From JBGSYJ01 sp041750915 (GTDB taxonomy: Bacteria; Acidobacteriota; Thermoanaerobaculia; Gp7-AA8), in contig JBGSYJ010000194.1 in the NCBI GenBank assembly GCA_041750915.1, forward strand, positions 1-23,240: a stretch of DNA of 23,240 nt, in the 5' to 3' direction. A program made the translations under genes and the position numbers. The notes beneath the pieces were generated by a model, which was not told the origin of the DNA, did not search any database, and worked only from the letters and a program-made list of their open reading frames with translations. Each line of letters opens with the position of its first letter. Position 1 is the stretch's first letter. Positions 14,474-22,029 of the stretch are shown here, piece by piece.

Positions 14474-15604
14474 ATGGCCCAGATAACGCTTCATCAGTTG
14501 CTCAAGACGATGGTCGAGCGAGGCGGCTCGGACCTGCACGTCACGACGAATTCTCCTCCGCAGATCCGTATCGACGGCAAGCTCACGCCGCTCGACGTTC
14601 CGCCGCTGACGGCGCCCGAGACCAAACAGCTGGCCTACTCGGTTCTGACCGACGCGCAGAAGCATCGCTTCGAGGAGGACCTCGAGCTCGATCTGTCGTT
14701 CGGGATCAAGGGACTCGCGAGGTTCCGGGCGAACGTGTTCAACCAGCGCGGGGCAACCGCTGCCGTTTACCGCCAGATTCCCTATGAGATTCTCGGATTC
14801 CGTGAGCTAGGGCTCCCTCCCGTTGTCGAAGAAATCTCGAACAAGCCGCGCGGACTCGTGCTGGTGACCGGCCCGACAGGGTCCGGCAAGTCCACCACGC
14901 TCGCTGCGATGATCGACAAGATCAACAGGGAACGGCACGAGCACATCATCACCATCGAAGACCCTGTCGAGTTTCTGCATACCCACAAGGGCTGCATCGT
15001 CAACCAGCGGGAGCTTCACGCGGACACTCATTCGTTCGCGAATTCGCTCAAGTCGGCGCTGCGGCAGGATCCGGATGTCGTGCTCATCGGTGAGATGCGC
15101 GACCTCGAAACGATCGAGTCTGCGCTGCGCATCGCCGAAACGGGACATCTGACCTTCGGCACTCTGCACACGAACTCGGCCGCGCAGACCATCAACCGCG
15201 TGGTAGACGTCTTTCCGGCACATCAGCAGCCGCAGATCCGCGCGCAGCTCTCCTTCGTGCTCGAAGGGATTCTCTGTCAGGCCCTCCTGCCTCGCGTTAA
15301 TGGCAAAGGGCGTGTGATGGCGATGGAGATCCTCGTTCCGAATCCCGCGATTCGGAATCTGATCCGCGAAGATAAGGTCCATCAGATCTACAGCATGATG
15401 CAGACAGGACAGTCGAAGTACGGCATGCAGACGTTCAACCAGTCGCTTGCGACGCTGTACTTCAAGAAGCTGATCTCACTGCAGTCGGCACTCGGACGTT
15501 CGTCGAATCCTGACGAGCTCCAGGAGATGATTTCAAGAGGTGCGGGACTCGTCACCCAGCAGGCCGGGGGGCCGGCGGGGATGAACAGACCGCGCACTGC
15601 GTAG
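14474..15604 (+). CDS. pilT: Type IV pilus twitching motility ATPase PilT
   Basis: Hexameric retraction motor, 376 residues. The start is the ATG at 14474, with AAAGG five bases upstream and the standard MAQITLHQLLKTMVERGGSD N-terminus; an upstream in-frame ATG at 14426 would add residues coded by spacer. An N-terminal PAS-like domain (SDLHVTTNSPPQIRIDGKL) precedes the ATPase core: Walker A GPTGSGKS at 133-140, Asp box ITIEDPVEF, Walker B VVLIGEMRDLET, His box TFGTLHTNSA. AIRNLIRE at 292-299 is the diagnostic PilT retraction motif. The tetracysteine of PilB is absent, as expected. The C-terminus has a short Gly/Pro-rich tail. pilC follows after 28 bases, so the two are very likely one transcript. 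Confidence 0.96.
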   Translation: MAQITLHQLLKTMVERGGSDLHVTTNSPPQIRIDGKLTPLDVPPLTAPETKQLAYSVLTDAQKHRFEEDLELDLSFGIKGLARFRANVFNQRGATAAVYRQIPYEILGFRELGLPPVVEEISNKPRGLVLVTGPTGSGKSTTLAAMIDKINRERHEHIITIEDPVEFLHTHKGCIVNQRELHADTHSFANSLKSALRQDPDVVLIGEMRDLETIESALRIAETGHLTFGTLHTNSAAQTINRVVDVFPAHQQPQIRAQLSFVLEGILCQALLPRVNGKGRVMAMEILVPNPAIRNLIREDKVHQIYSMMQTGQSKYGMQTFNQSLATLYFKKLISLQSALGRSSNPDELQEMISRGAGLVTQQAGGPAGMNRPRTA

Positions 15605-15632
15605 CGCCCAGCAACGATTTCGGAGGCTCGAA

Positions 15633-16835
15633 ATGCCAAGTTTCCAGTGGAAGGGGAGAGGTCGGGAAGGGCAGGTACAGACCGGCATTCTCGTAGCGGA
15701 TTCGAAGGAAGCGGTGATCGCGACTCTGCGAAGGCAGCAGATTGTCGTCACCGCCGTCAAAGAACGCGGCAAGGAACTCGCCTTCGCCAGATTCGGCGGG
15801 AAGGTTCCCCCGAAAGAGCTGGCGATCTTCACACGGCAGTTCTCGGTCATGATCGATGCGGGCCTGCCGCTCGTTCAGTGCCTGGAGATCCTGGCCACCC
15901 AGCAGGAGCACAAGGTCTTTCGAGCCGTGCTCATTCAGGTACAGCAGGACGTGGAGACCGGCTCGAATCTCGCTGACGCGATGCGCAAGCATCCGAAGGT
16001 CTTCAGTGATCTCTATACGAACATGGTCGCGGCGGGCGAGGCCGGCGGTATCCTCGACACGATCCTCCAGAGACTCGCCGCCTACATCGAAAAATCGGTC
16101 AAGCTCAACAGTCAGGTCAAGTCCGCGCTGATTTATCCGGTCGCCGTCATCTCGATTGCGATCATCGTCGTGATGATCATCCTCTGGAAGGTCATCCCGG
16201 TATTCGCATCCCTCTTTTCGCAGCTCGGCGCCGAGCTTCCTTTCCCGACGGTCGTGGTCATTGCCATGTCGAATTTCATCGGCGACTTCTGGTGGCTGAT
16301 CACCATCGTTGCGATCGGTGTGACGATCTTCCTCAAGCGGTACTACAAGACCTACAAGGGCCGGCGGGTCCTCGACCAGATCATGCTGAAGACGCCGATA
16401 TTCGGAATCCTGCTCCGCAAGATCGCGGTAGCCCGTTTCTGCCGGACGCTCGCCACGCTCACGAGCTCCGGCGTACCGATCCTCGACGGCCTGATGATCA
16501 CGGCGAAGACGGCCGGAAACGCCATCGTCGAAGATGCCATCATGGCGACACGGAAGTCGGTCGAGGAAGGCAAGACGATCAGCGAACCGCTGTCCGACAC
16601 CGATGTCTTCCCCCCGATGGTGATCCAGATGATCGCCGTCGGTGAGCAGACCGGCGCGCTCGACACGATGCTCAGCAAGATCGCCGAGTTCTACGAAGAC
16701 GAGGTCGACATCGCCGTAGCGAGTCTCATGAAACTCCTCGAGCCCGTCATGATCGCCTTCCTCGGAGTCGTGATCGGCGGAATCGTCATCGCCATGTACA
16801 TGCCGATGTTCGCACTGATCGGACAGATCGGATAG
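15633..16835 (+). CDS. pilC: Type IV pilus inner-membrane platform protein PilC
   Basis: Polytopic inner-membrane protein on which the PilB and PilT motors act, 400 residues. Two T2SSF/GspF domains: ~66-190 (FTRQFSVMIDAGLPLVQCLE, MVAAGEAGGILDTILQRLA) and ~269-392 (FCRTLATLTSSGVPILDGLM, MIAVGEQTGALDTMLSKIAE). Hydrophobic stretches lie near 167-193 (VAVISIAIIVVMIILWKVIP), ~214-232 and at the C-terminus (IAFLGVVIGGIVIAMYMPMF). The ATG has GGAGG six bases upstream, the best ribosome site in this cluster. It directly follows pilT and precedes a double-hairpin repeat and the sensor kinase gene. Confidence 0.95.
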   Translation: MPSFQWKGRGREGQVQTGILVADSKEAVIATLRRQQIVVTAVKERGKELAFARFGGKVPPKELAIFTRQFSVMIDAGLPLVQCLEILATQQEHKVFRAVLIQVQQDVETGSNLADAMRKHPKVFSDLYTNMVAAGEAGGILDTILQRLAAYIEKSVKLNSQVKSALIYPVAVISIAIIVVMIILWKVIPVFASLFSQLGAELPFPTVVVIAMSNFIGDFWWLITIVAIGVTIFLKRYYKTYKGRRVLDQIMLKTPIFGILLRKIAVARFCRTLATLTSSGVPILDGLMITAKTAGNAIVEDAIMATRKSVEEGKTISEPLSDTDVFPPMVIQMIAVGEQTGALDTMLSKIAEFYEDEVDIAVASLMKLLEPVMIAFLGVVIGGIVIAMYMPMFALIGQIG

Positions 16836-16844
16836 GACAGCAAA

Positions 16845-17023
16845 GATGAGAGATGAAAGATGAATGATGAAGCCGCCACCCCGTATAGGACGGGGTGGTG
16901 TCCTTCGTGTCTTTCATCCTGGCGAAAGCGATAGGGATGAAGTAATGACACTTGGAAGATGAAGCCCCAACCCGTATCGGGCAGGGTGGGTGTGCTTCAT
17001 CTTTCATCTTTCATCTTTCATCC
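16845..17023. repeat. Double hairpin element, GATGAAA heptamer type
   Basis: A left array at 16845-16873 (GATGAGAGATGAAAGATG) pairs with a right array at ~16994-17023 (TTTCATC units). Two related hairpin units lie between them in tandem. Unit A is GATGAAG plus a stem CCACCCCG at 16876-16883 with CGGGGTGG at 16891-16898. Unit B, from ~16957, is GATGAAG, then CCCAACCCGTATCGGGCAGG, then GGTGGGTGTGCTTCATC. Both share an ACCCCGTAT or ACCCGTAT apex. The array begins nine bases after the pilC stop and ends eight bases before the PilS-like start. Confidence 0.87.
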
Positions 17024-17031
17024 TTCGAGAC

Positions 17032-18651
17032 ATGTTCCCCACTGAACCCCGCACGCTGATCGCAATCCGCGTGGTGGTCACCACCACGCTCCTGCTCGCG
17101 GCGCTCATCATCCAGTCGACCGTAGAGGTCGTCCTTCCGATCAACTATCTCTACCTCGTCGCAGGGATCACGTACGTGATGACCCTGGGGTACATCGGGC
17201 TGGCCCGGTGGTTCCCGAACAGGCAGTTCAATCTGGCTGTTCAGCTCGGGGGCGACCTCCTGATCGAGACGATGCTGATTTACTACACCGGCGGCTGGGA
17301 CTCGCCGTTCTCGTTTATCTATCTGGTGACGATCATCACGGCGTCGATGCTGCTCTACCGTCGCGGAGGACTCTTTGCGGCGTCCGGAGCGGCGATCCTC
17401 TTCGGCGGCATGGTCGACCTGATGTATTACGGAATCCTGAGCGCGCCTGCTCCCAGCTTCTTCTCGTCCGGCATTCCTGATCCCTTCCGCCTCTATCTCA
17501 CCCTCGGTACAAACATCGCGGGCTTCTACGCCACCGCGATGCTTACTTCGTTCATCTCCGAAAAACTGCGCAAGACCTTCGAAGAGCTCGACCTCAACCG
17601 TCAGAACCTCGCGGAGCTTCAGGCGCTCAGCCGAAATGTCATCGAGTCGGTCCCCTCGGGCCTGATGACGATCACGCCCTACGGGACGATCACGTTCGTG
17701 AATCCCGCGGGATGCGAGATCCTCAAGTTGCCCTTTAACGCCGTGGTCGGCGAGCACCTCAGTGACATCGGCCTGTTCTGGAAAGACGAATGGAACGAGC
17801 TTCGGAGCTCGATGCTCACCAATCGGGTCATCCGCGGCGAGACGACGTTCGTGCGCGGCGGCGAGATCCGAAGCGTGGGCTACGCGATGACGCCGCTCAA
17901 TGCGATCGAAGGGAGCGCGTACGGCCTGACGCTGATCTTTCAGGACCTCACCGAGGTCAAGACGCTGGAAACGCAGCTGCGGATGAAGGACAGAATGGCT
18001 GCTGTCGGTGAGCTCTCAGCGGGTATCGCTCACGAAATCCGCAATCCGCTCGCGGCAATCGCCGGCTCGGTTCAGGTGCTCCGGAATTCGAACAACCTCA
18101 CCGAGCAGGAACAGCGGCTGATGTCGATCATCCTCAAGGAATCAGATCGTCTCAACAAGTCGATCGCTGACTTCCTCAGATTCGTCAAGCCACAGGAGAA
18201 ACGCACGGGCGACTTCGATATTGCGCTCAGCCTCTCCGAGACGCTCGACCTTCTATCGAACTCGAGCGAGCTCTCGGAGGCTCATCGAATCGAGCGGGCA
18301 ATCGAGCCGCCGTCGTTTCACATTCAGGGCGATGCCGATCAGATCCGGCAGGTGTTCTGGAACATTGCCAAGAACGCCATTCAGGCGATGGCCTCAGGCG
18401 GTACGATGCATGTCTCCACTGATCGGGAAGACAGCTTCTATCGCATTCACTTCGCCGACAACGGTCGAGGGATGAACGAGGACGATCAGCGCCGGATCTT
18501 CCAGCCGTTCCGGACGAACTTTCCCACAGGAACGGGACTCGGGATGGCGATCTCCTATCGCATCATTCAGGAGCATGGCGGAAGCATCTCCGTCGACTCG
18601 AACGAAGGAAGAGGGACGACGATTACGATTGCACTGCCGGCTGGGGGATGA
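17032..18651 (+). CDS. pilS: PilS/NtrB-like membrane sensor histidine kinase
   Basis: Two-component sensor kinase of 539 residues. An N-terminal membrane region (~10-175) has about six hydrophobic segments, including VVVTTTLLLAALIIQST and FSFIYLVTIITASMLL. A short coiled linker, a PAS domain (~195-310, NVIESVPSGLMTITPYGTIT), HisKA with phospho-acceptor His334 (AGIAHEIRNPLAAIAG), and HATPase_c with the N box around 444-448 (FWNIAKNAIQA), G1 DNGRG at 476-480 and G2 GTGLG at 500-504 follow. The architecture and the place after pilC match PilS, which normally signals to the sigma-54 activator PilR to set pilin transcription. No pilR is in the window: the next gene is ruvB on the other strand. The ATG at 17032 is preferred because upstream in-frame residues are translated repeat. 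No good ribosome site is visible. Confidence 0.88.
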   Translation: MFPTEPRTLIAIRVVVTTTLLLAALIIQSTVEVVLPINYLYLVAGITYVMTLGYIGLARWFPNRQFNLAVQLGGDLLIETMLIYYTGGWDSPFSFIYLVTIITASMLLYRRGGLFAASGAAILFGGMVDLMYYGILSAPAPSFFSSGIPDPFRLYLTLGTNIAGFYATAMLTSFISEKLRKTFEELDLNRQNLAELQALSRNVIESVPSGLMTITPYGTITFVNPAGCEILKLPFNAVVGEHLSDIGLFWKDEWNELRSSMLTNRVIRGETTFVRGGEIRSVGYAMTPLNAIEGSAYGLTLIFQDLTEVKTLETQLRMKDRMAAVGELSAGIAHEIRNPLAAIAGSVQVLRNSNNLTEQEQRLMSIILKESDRLNKSIADFLRFVKPQEKRTGDFDIALSLSETLDLLSNSSELSEAHRIERAIEPPSFHIQGDADQIRQVFWNIAKNAIQAMASGGTMHVSTDREDSFYRIHFADNGRGMNEDDQRRIFQPFRTNFPTGTGLGMAISYRIIQEHGGSISVDSNEGRGTTITIALPAGG

Positions 18652-18655
18652 AGAC

Positions 18656-18940
18656 AAATTCAGAATTCAGAATTCAGAATTTAGAAAGAGATGAGTTTCA
18701 GGCAGGATTTTGTCATCCCGAGCCAGCGCGGGTGGGTGGGAGGGCCGAGGGATCTCCGGCGATAGTACATTCGTGATTCGTGATGGGCACGGTGTGGTGG
18801 CGGACGCCTATAGGTAACTATGTACTATCGCCGGAGATCCCTCGCCCTCCCGCCCGCACAACCAAGCTCGGGATGACAATCGTTTCATTTCTCGTCACGA
18901 TGCTCGCGTTCTGAATTCTGAATTCTCAATTCTAAATTTT
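18656..18940. repeat. Composite palindromic element, GAATTCA heptamer type, nested around a long second palindrome
   Basis: The outer left arm at ~18656-18684 (AATTCAG units) pairs imperfectly with the right arm at 18909-18940 (TGAATTC units). The inner palindrome runs 18710-18768 with 18820-18879: it opens TTGTCATCCCGAGCC, is complementary through GAGGGATCTCCGGCGATAGT, and closes GGCTCGGGATGACAA-like with a few mismatches and small gaps. GGGTGGGTGGGAGGG at 18730-18744 lies in the left inner arm. The outer right arm ends two bases before the ruvB stop codon at 18943, and the left arm starts about five bases after the pilS stop. No gene is seen in this 291-bp spacer. Confidence 0.9.
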
Positions 18941-18942
18941 CT

Positions 18943-19992
18943 TCAGAACAGCTTCGCCTGATTCCTCGTCGCCAGCGCGTCGGGGTATCCGAGGTGCTCG
19001 TAGGCAGGCCTTGCGGCGACGCGTCCGCGGGGAGTGCGCTGAAGGAAGCCGATCTGAATCAAATACGGCTCGTACAGGTCCTCGATCGTGCCGCGGTCTT
19101 CCGCGATCGATGACGCGATTGCATTGAGGCCGACGGGCCCTCCTGCAAAACGCTCGATGATGGCGACGAGCAGCTTGCGATCGATCTCGTCGAGACCGAA
19201 GTCGTCCACCTCCAGCATCTTCAGCGCTTCGCTGGCAACATCCAGTGTGACGGTTCCGTCGTGACGCACTTCTGCGAAATCGCGAACGCGTCGGAGAAGG
19301 CGGTTCGCGATGCGGGGAGTTCCGCGCGAACGGCGCGCGATCTCGACTGTCCCTTCGGGAGAGATCGGGATGCCCAGGATCTCGGCCGACCGCTGCACGA
19401 TGATCGTGAGCGATTCGACGTCGTAGAAGTCGAGCCGGTGCACGATGCCGAACCGCGCGCGCAGCGGCGCGGTCAGCAGACCTGCCCGCGTGGTCGCGCC
19501 TATCAGCGTGAACTTCGGAAGCTCGATCTTCACCGTCCGCGCTGAGGGCCCCTGTCCGATGATGATGTCGAGCTGGAAGTCTTCCATCGCTGAGTAGAGA
19601 ACTTCTTCAATCTGCGGAGCCAGCCGGTGGATCTCGTCGACGAAGAGAACGTCCTTCTCCTCGAGGTTCGTCAGAATCGCTGCGAGATCTCCTGCCTTCT
19701 CGATGACGGGGCCCGATGTCGCCTTGATCCCGGCATGCATCTCATTCGCGATGATGTTCGCGAGGGTGGTCTTTCCGAGTCCAGGTGGACCGAACAGAAG
19801 CACGTGGTCGAGCACCTCCCGCCGCTTGTTCGCCGCCTGAATCGAAATGTCGAGGTTCGCCTTGATCTTCGACTGTCCGATGTATTCGCGAAGCAGTCGC
19901 GGCCGGAGTGACAGCTCGATTCCGAGCTCGTCGTCAGTCGTGACTTCGGGAGAGAGGATGCGTTCCGGGTCGGGGGTCATGGCTTGAGACAT
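18943..19992 (-). CDS. ruvB: Holliday junction branch migration ATPase RuvB
   Basis: Hexameric AAA+ motor that drives branch migration at Holliday junctions with RuvA, in recombinational repair; 349 residues, the usual length. Motifs: SLRPRLLREYIGQSKIKANL at the N-terminus, Walker A GPPGLGKT at 68-75, Walker B with D119-E120 (VLFVDEIHRL), sensor segment LIGATTRAGLLTAPLRARFG with the arginine-finger region, and a C-terminal winged-helix domain (AFLQRTPRGR-like LQRTPRGRVAARPAYEHLG). Neither ruvA nor ruvC adjoins it. The ATG at 19992 has no Shine-Dalgarno sequence; a second ATG four codons later is equally possible. In many bacteria ruvB belongs to the SOS regulon, but no operator could be identified here. 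Confidence 0.96.
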   Translation of the reverse strand: MSQAMTPDPERILSPEVTTDDELGIELSLRPRLLREYIGQSKIKANLDISIQAANKRREVLDHVLLFGPPGLGKTTLANIIANEMHAGIKATSGPVIEKAGDLAAILTNLEEKDVLFVDEIHRLAPQIEEVLYSAMEDFQLDIIIGQGPSARTVKIELPKFTLIGATTRAGLLTAPLRARFGIVHRLDFYDVESLTIIVQRSAEILGIPISPEGTVEIARRSRGTPRIANRLLRRVRDFAEVRHDGTVTLDVASEALKMLEVDDFGLDEIDRKLLVAIIERFAGGPVGLNAIASSIAEDRGTIEDLYEPYLIQIGFLQRTPRGRVAARPAYEHLGYPDALATRNQAKLF

Positions 19993-20048
19993 TGTATGGG
20001 GAAGGGGCTATGTTCGTCAGCATTGCGAGGGTCGGGGGCTTTGAAGAC

Positions 20049-20144
20049 GAATGTTGAATGTTGAAATTGCGACTGTTGAATGTTGAATGGAGCACGGTCC
20101 CCAATTCAACATTCACAATTCACAATTTCAACATTCAACATTCC
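20049..20144. repeat. Palindromic element, GAATGTT heptamer type, copy A (after nadB)
   Basis: The left arm from 20049 (GAATGTTGAATGTTGAAATTG) and the right arm to 20144 (CAATTTCAACATTCAACATTC) are exact complements over their outer 21 bases, and similar but with small indels further in. The short core is GGAGCACGGTCCCC. It occupies most of the space between the ruvB start and the nadB stop (20165). A sister copy with the same unit order lies upstream of nadB at 21894. Confidence 0.92.
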
Positions 20145-20164
20145 GTCCCCTTCCCCCACAAACC

Positions 20165-21868
20165 TCACGAATCTTTCCTGAAATGCACTCCCCGCGACAC
20201 CGGATTCTTCAACGCGGCGGCCGCGACGATCGCGGCCATGTTCTGGCCGTGGAAGAGCTCGACGATCTCGCGGCTCATCGCGGTCGAGTGGTAGAACTTC
20301 GTGAGCCGCTGCCCGAGGGCCTGCATGTCGGCGACGGCGCGGTCGAGGCGCTCGAATGTCCGGACGATGCCGACGTAGTTCCACATCGTATGCTCGATCG
20401 TCGCCCAGTCCTGAAGAATCAGTGCGGGGTCTTCGACGCTGTCCACCGGCTGCTTCCAGTCTGGAATCGTCCGGAGAATCACCTCGGCGAGGGCGCCGGT
20501 GCCTGGTGGCCGGGAAGAGAGGGCACGCCGGACCGCGGCCGCGCCCGGGGCCTCGGACGAGATGCGGGAGGCGGAGGCCGTTGACTCGACCGGTGTCGTC
20601 GAGGTCTCGAGCTTCTGGCTGATCGATGCAGCCGCAAAGTATCCCCAGGTGACGCCTTCCAGGAGCGAGGTCGAGGCGAGGCGGTTTGCCCCGTGAACGC
20701 CGGTGCAGGAGGTCTCGCCGACTGCGTAGAGACGCTCCAGCGTCGACTCACCGAAGGAATTGGCGAGAATGCCGCCGCAGAAGTAATGTGCTGCAGGAAC
20801 GACCGGGATGGGTTCATTCTCGATGTCGATTCCGATCGCCGCGCACTCCCTGTGGATCGTGGGAAAGCGCTCGCGGATGGGCTCTGACCCGGTGTAGAAG
20901 CGCGAGAGATCGAGGTAGACGAAGTCTTCGCGCGACTCAGTCAGTTCTTCGACGATCGCGCGCGTGACGATGTCGCGCGGCGCGAGATCGCGGAGGGTCG
21001 GGGCATACTTCTCCATGAAGTATTCGCCACGCTTGTTCATCAGACGGGCACCTTCGCCGCGGGTCGCCTCTGAAATCAGGAAATGATTCGCTCCCTTATG
21101 CGCGAGCGAAGTCGGGTGGAACTGGATGTACTCGGCGTTCATGATCGCAGCCCCGGCTCGTCTCGCCATGACGACGCCGTCGCCGATCGAATGCCGGGTA
21201 TTCGTGGTGTGCAGAAAGATTCGCCCGATTCCTCCGGTCGCCAGAACCGTGTAATCGGCGAATACGGTCAGGACTTCGCCGGAGCGGTTGTCGAGCAGAT
21301 ACGCGCCCACGCATTCGTTGGCGAGGCGGTAGCGGACCTGAATGTCGTCGGGATGGTGGTGGGTCGTCAGCAGGTCGATTGCCGTGACCTCTGTGGCGAG
21401 CGTAATGTTCGGTTCCTTCCGGATCCGGTTGAGGAGCGAGATCTCGATCGCGCGGCCGGTTGCGTCCGAAGCATGAATGATGCGCGAAACCGAGTGCGCC
21501 CCCTCCATCGTGAGATCCAGCTCGCCCGCATCGGTCTTCGAGAAGGGCACTGCGATTTCGTCCAGAAGAAGCCTGCGGACGACTCCCGGGCCTTCGGAGG
21601 CGAGAAACCGAACCGCCTCTTCGTTACACAGCCCGGCGCCCGCCTGGATGATGTCTTCGACGAGTCTCTCAGTGGAGTCGTCGACTCCCTGATAGATCAC
21701 TCCACCCTGCGCCCAGAACGTGTTGCAGTCCGCCGGATCCTCGGTCTTCGTCACGAGGAGCACCTTCACCCCGGCACGCGCGAGCGAGAAAGCCGTCGTC
21801 AGTCCGGCGATGCCAGTGCCGATGATGAGGGCGGGATAGTGCGCGCGGTTGTGGAGGGGGTCAGACAT
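20165..21868 (-). CDS. nadB: L-aspartate oxidase NadB
   Basis: FAD flavoprotein of 567 residues that oxidises L-aspartate to iminoaspartate, the first step of de novo NAD synthesis; NadA then makes quinolinate. The N-terminal dinucleotide fold is ALIIGTGIAGLTTAFSLARA (14-32) with SKTDAGELDLTMEGAHSVSR following the FAD region. Active-site segments are FHPTS at 250-254, ISEATRGEGARL with Arg270, VPAAHYFCGG with His361, and the family signature GVHGANRLASTSLLE (390-404). The C-terminal helical domain (~460-540) is complete. A low-complexity Ser/Thr/Ala stretch at ~416-440 links the two. nadA and nadC are not adjacent. The ATG at 21868 lacks a Shine-Dalgarno sequence. Matching repeat copies flank the gene on both sides. 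Confidence 0.96.
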   Translation of the reverse strand: MSDPLHNRAHYPALIIGTGIAGLTTAFSLARAGVKVLLVTKTEDPADCNTFWAQGGVIYQGVDDSTERLVEDIIQAGAGLCNEEAVRFLASEGPGVVRRLLLDEIAVPFSKTDAGELDLTMEGAHSVSRIIHASDATGRAIEISLLNRIRKEPNITLATEVTAIDLLTTHHHPDDIQVRYRLANECVGAYLLDNRSGEVLTVFADYTVLATGGIGRIFLHTTNTRHSIGDGVVMARRAGAAIMNAEYIQFHPTSLAHKGANHFLISEATRGEGARLMNKRGEYFMEKYAPTLRDLAPRDIVTRAIVEELTESREDFVYLDLSRFYTGSEPIRERFPTIHRECAAIGIDIENEPIPVVPAAHYFCGGILANSFGESTLERLYAVGETSCTGVHGANRLASTSLLEGVTWGYFAAASISQKLETSTTPVESTASASRISSEAPGAAAVRRALSSRPPGTGALAEVILRTIPDWKQPVDSVEDPALILQDWATIEHTMWNYVGIVRTFERLDRAVADMQALGQRLTKFYHSTAMSREIVELFHGQNMAAIVAAAALKNPVSRGVHFRKDS

Positions 21869-21893
21869 CGGTTATTGAGAAGACTTAAAGGAC

Positions 21894-22000
21894 GAATGTT
21901 GAATGTTGAAATTGTGAATGTTGAATGTTGAATGGAGCACCGGGGCGGGTGGCGGACCCAATTCAAAATTCAACATTCACAATTTCAACATTCAACATTC
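21894..22000. repeat. Palindromic element, GAATGTT heptamer type, copy B (before nadB)
   Basis: Bases 21894-21933 and 21961-22000 are reverse complements over 40 bases with one mismatch, around a 27-base G-rich core (GGAGCACCGGGGCGGGTGGC at its start). The GAATGTT array is interrupted by the same GAAATTG unit at the same place as in copy A, and the shared flank GACGAATG plus the core start GGAGCAC show common ancestry. It fills the nadB promoter region and ends 30 bases before the stop of the NYN gene. Confidence 0.93.
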
Positions 22001-22029
22001 CGTTCTCTCTTCAATAGCAAACATTCTGC

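Noticed and set aside
16990..17031. N-terminal extension of the PilS-like kinase starting MCFIFHLSSF
   Set aside because: These codons are the TTTCATC array; the protein's usual start is the ATG at 17032.
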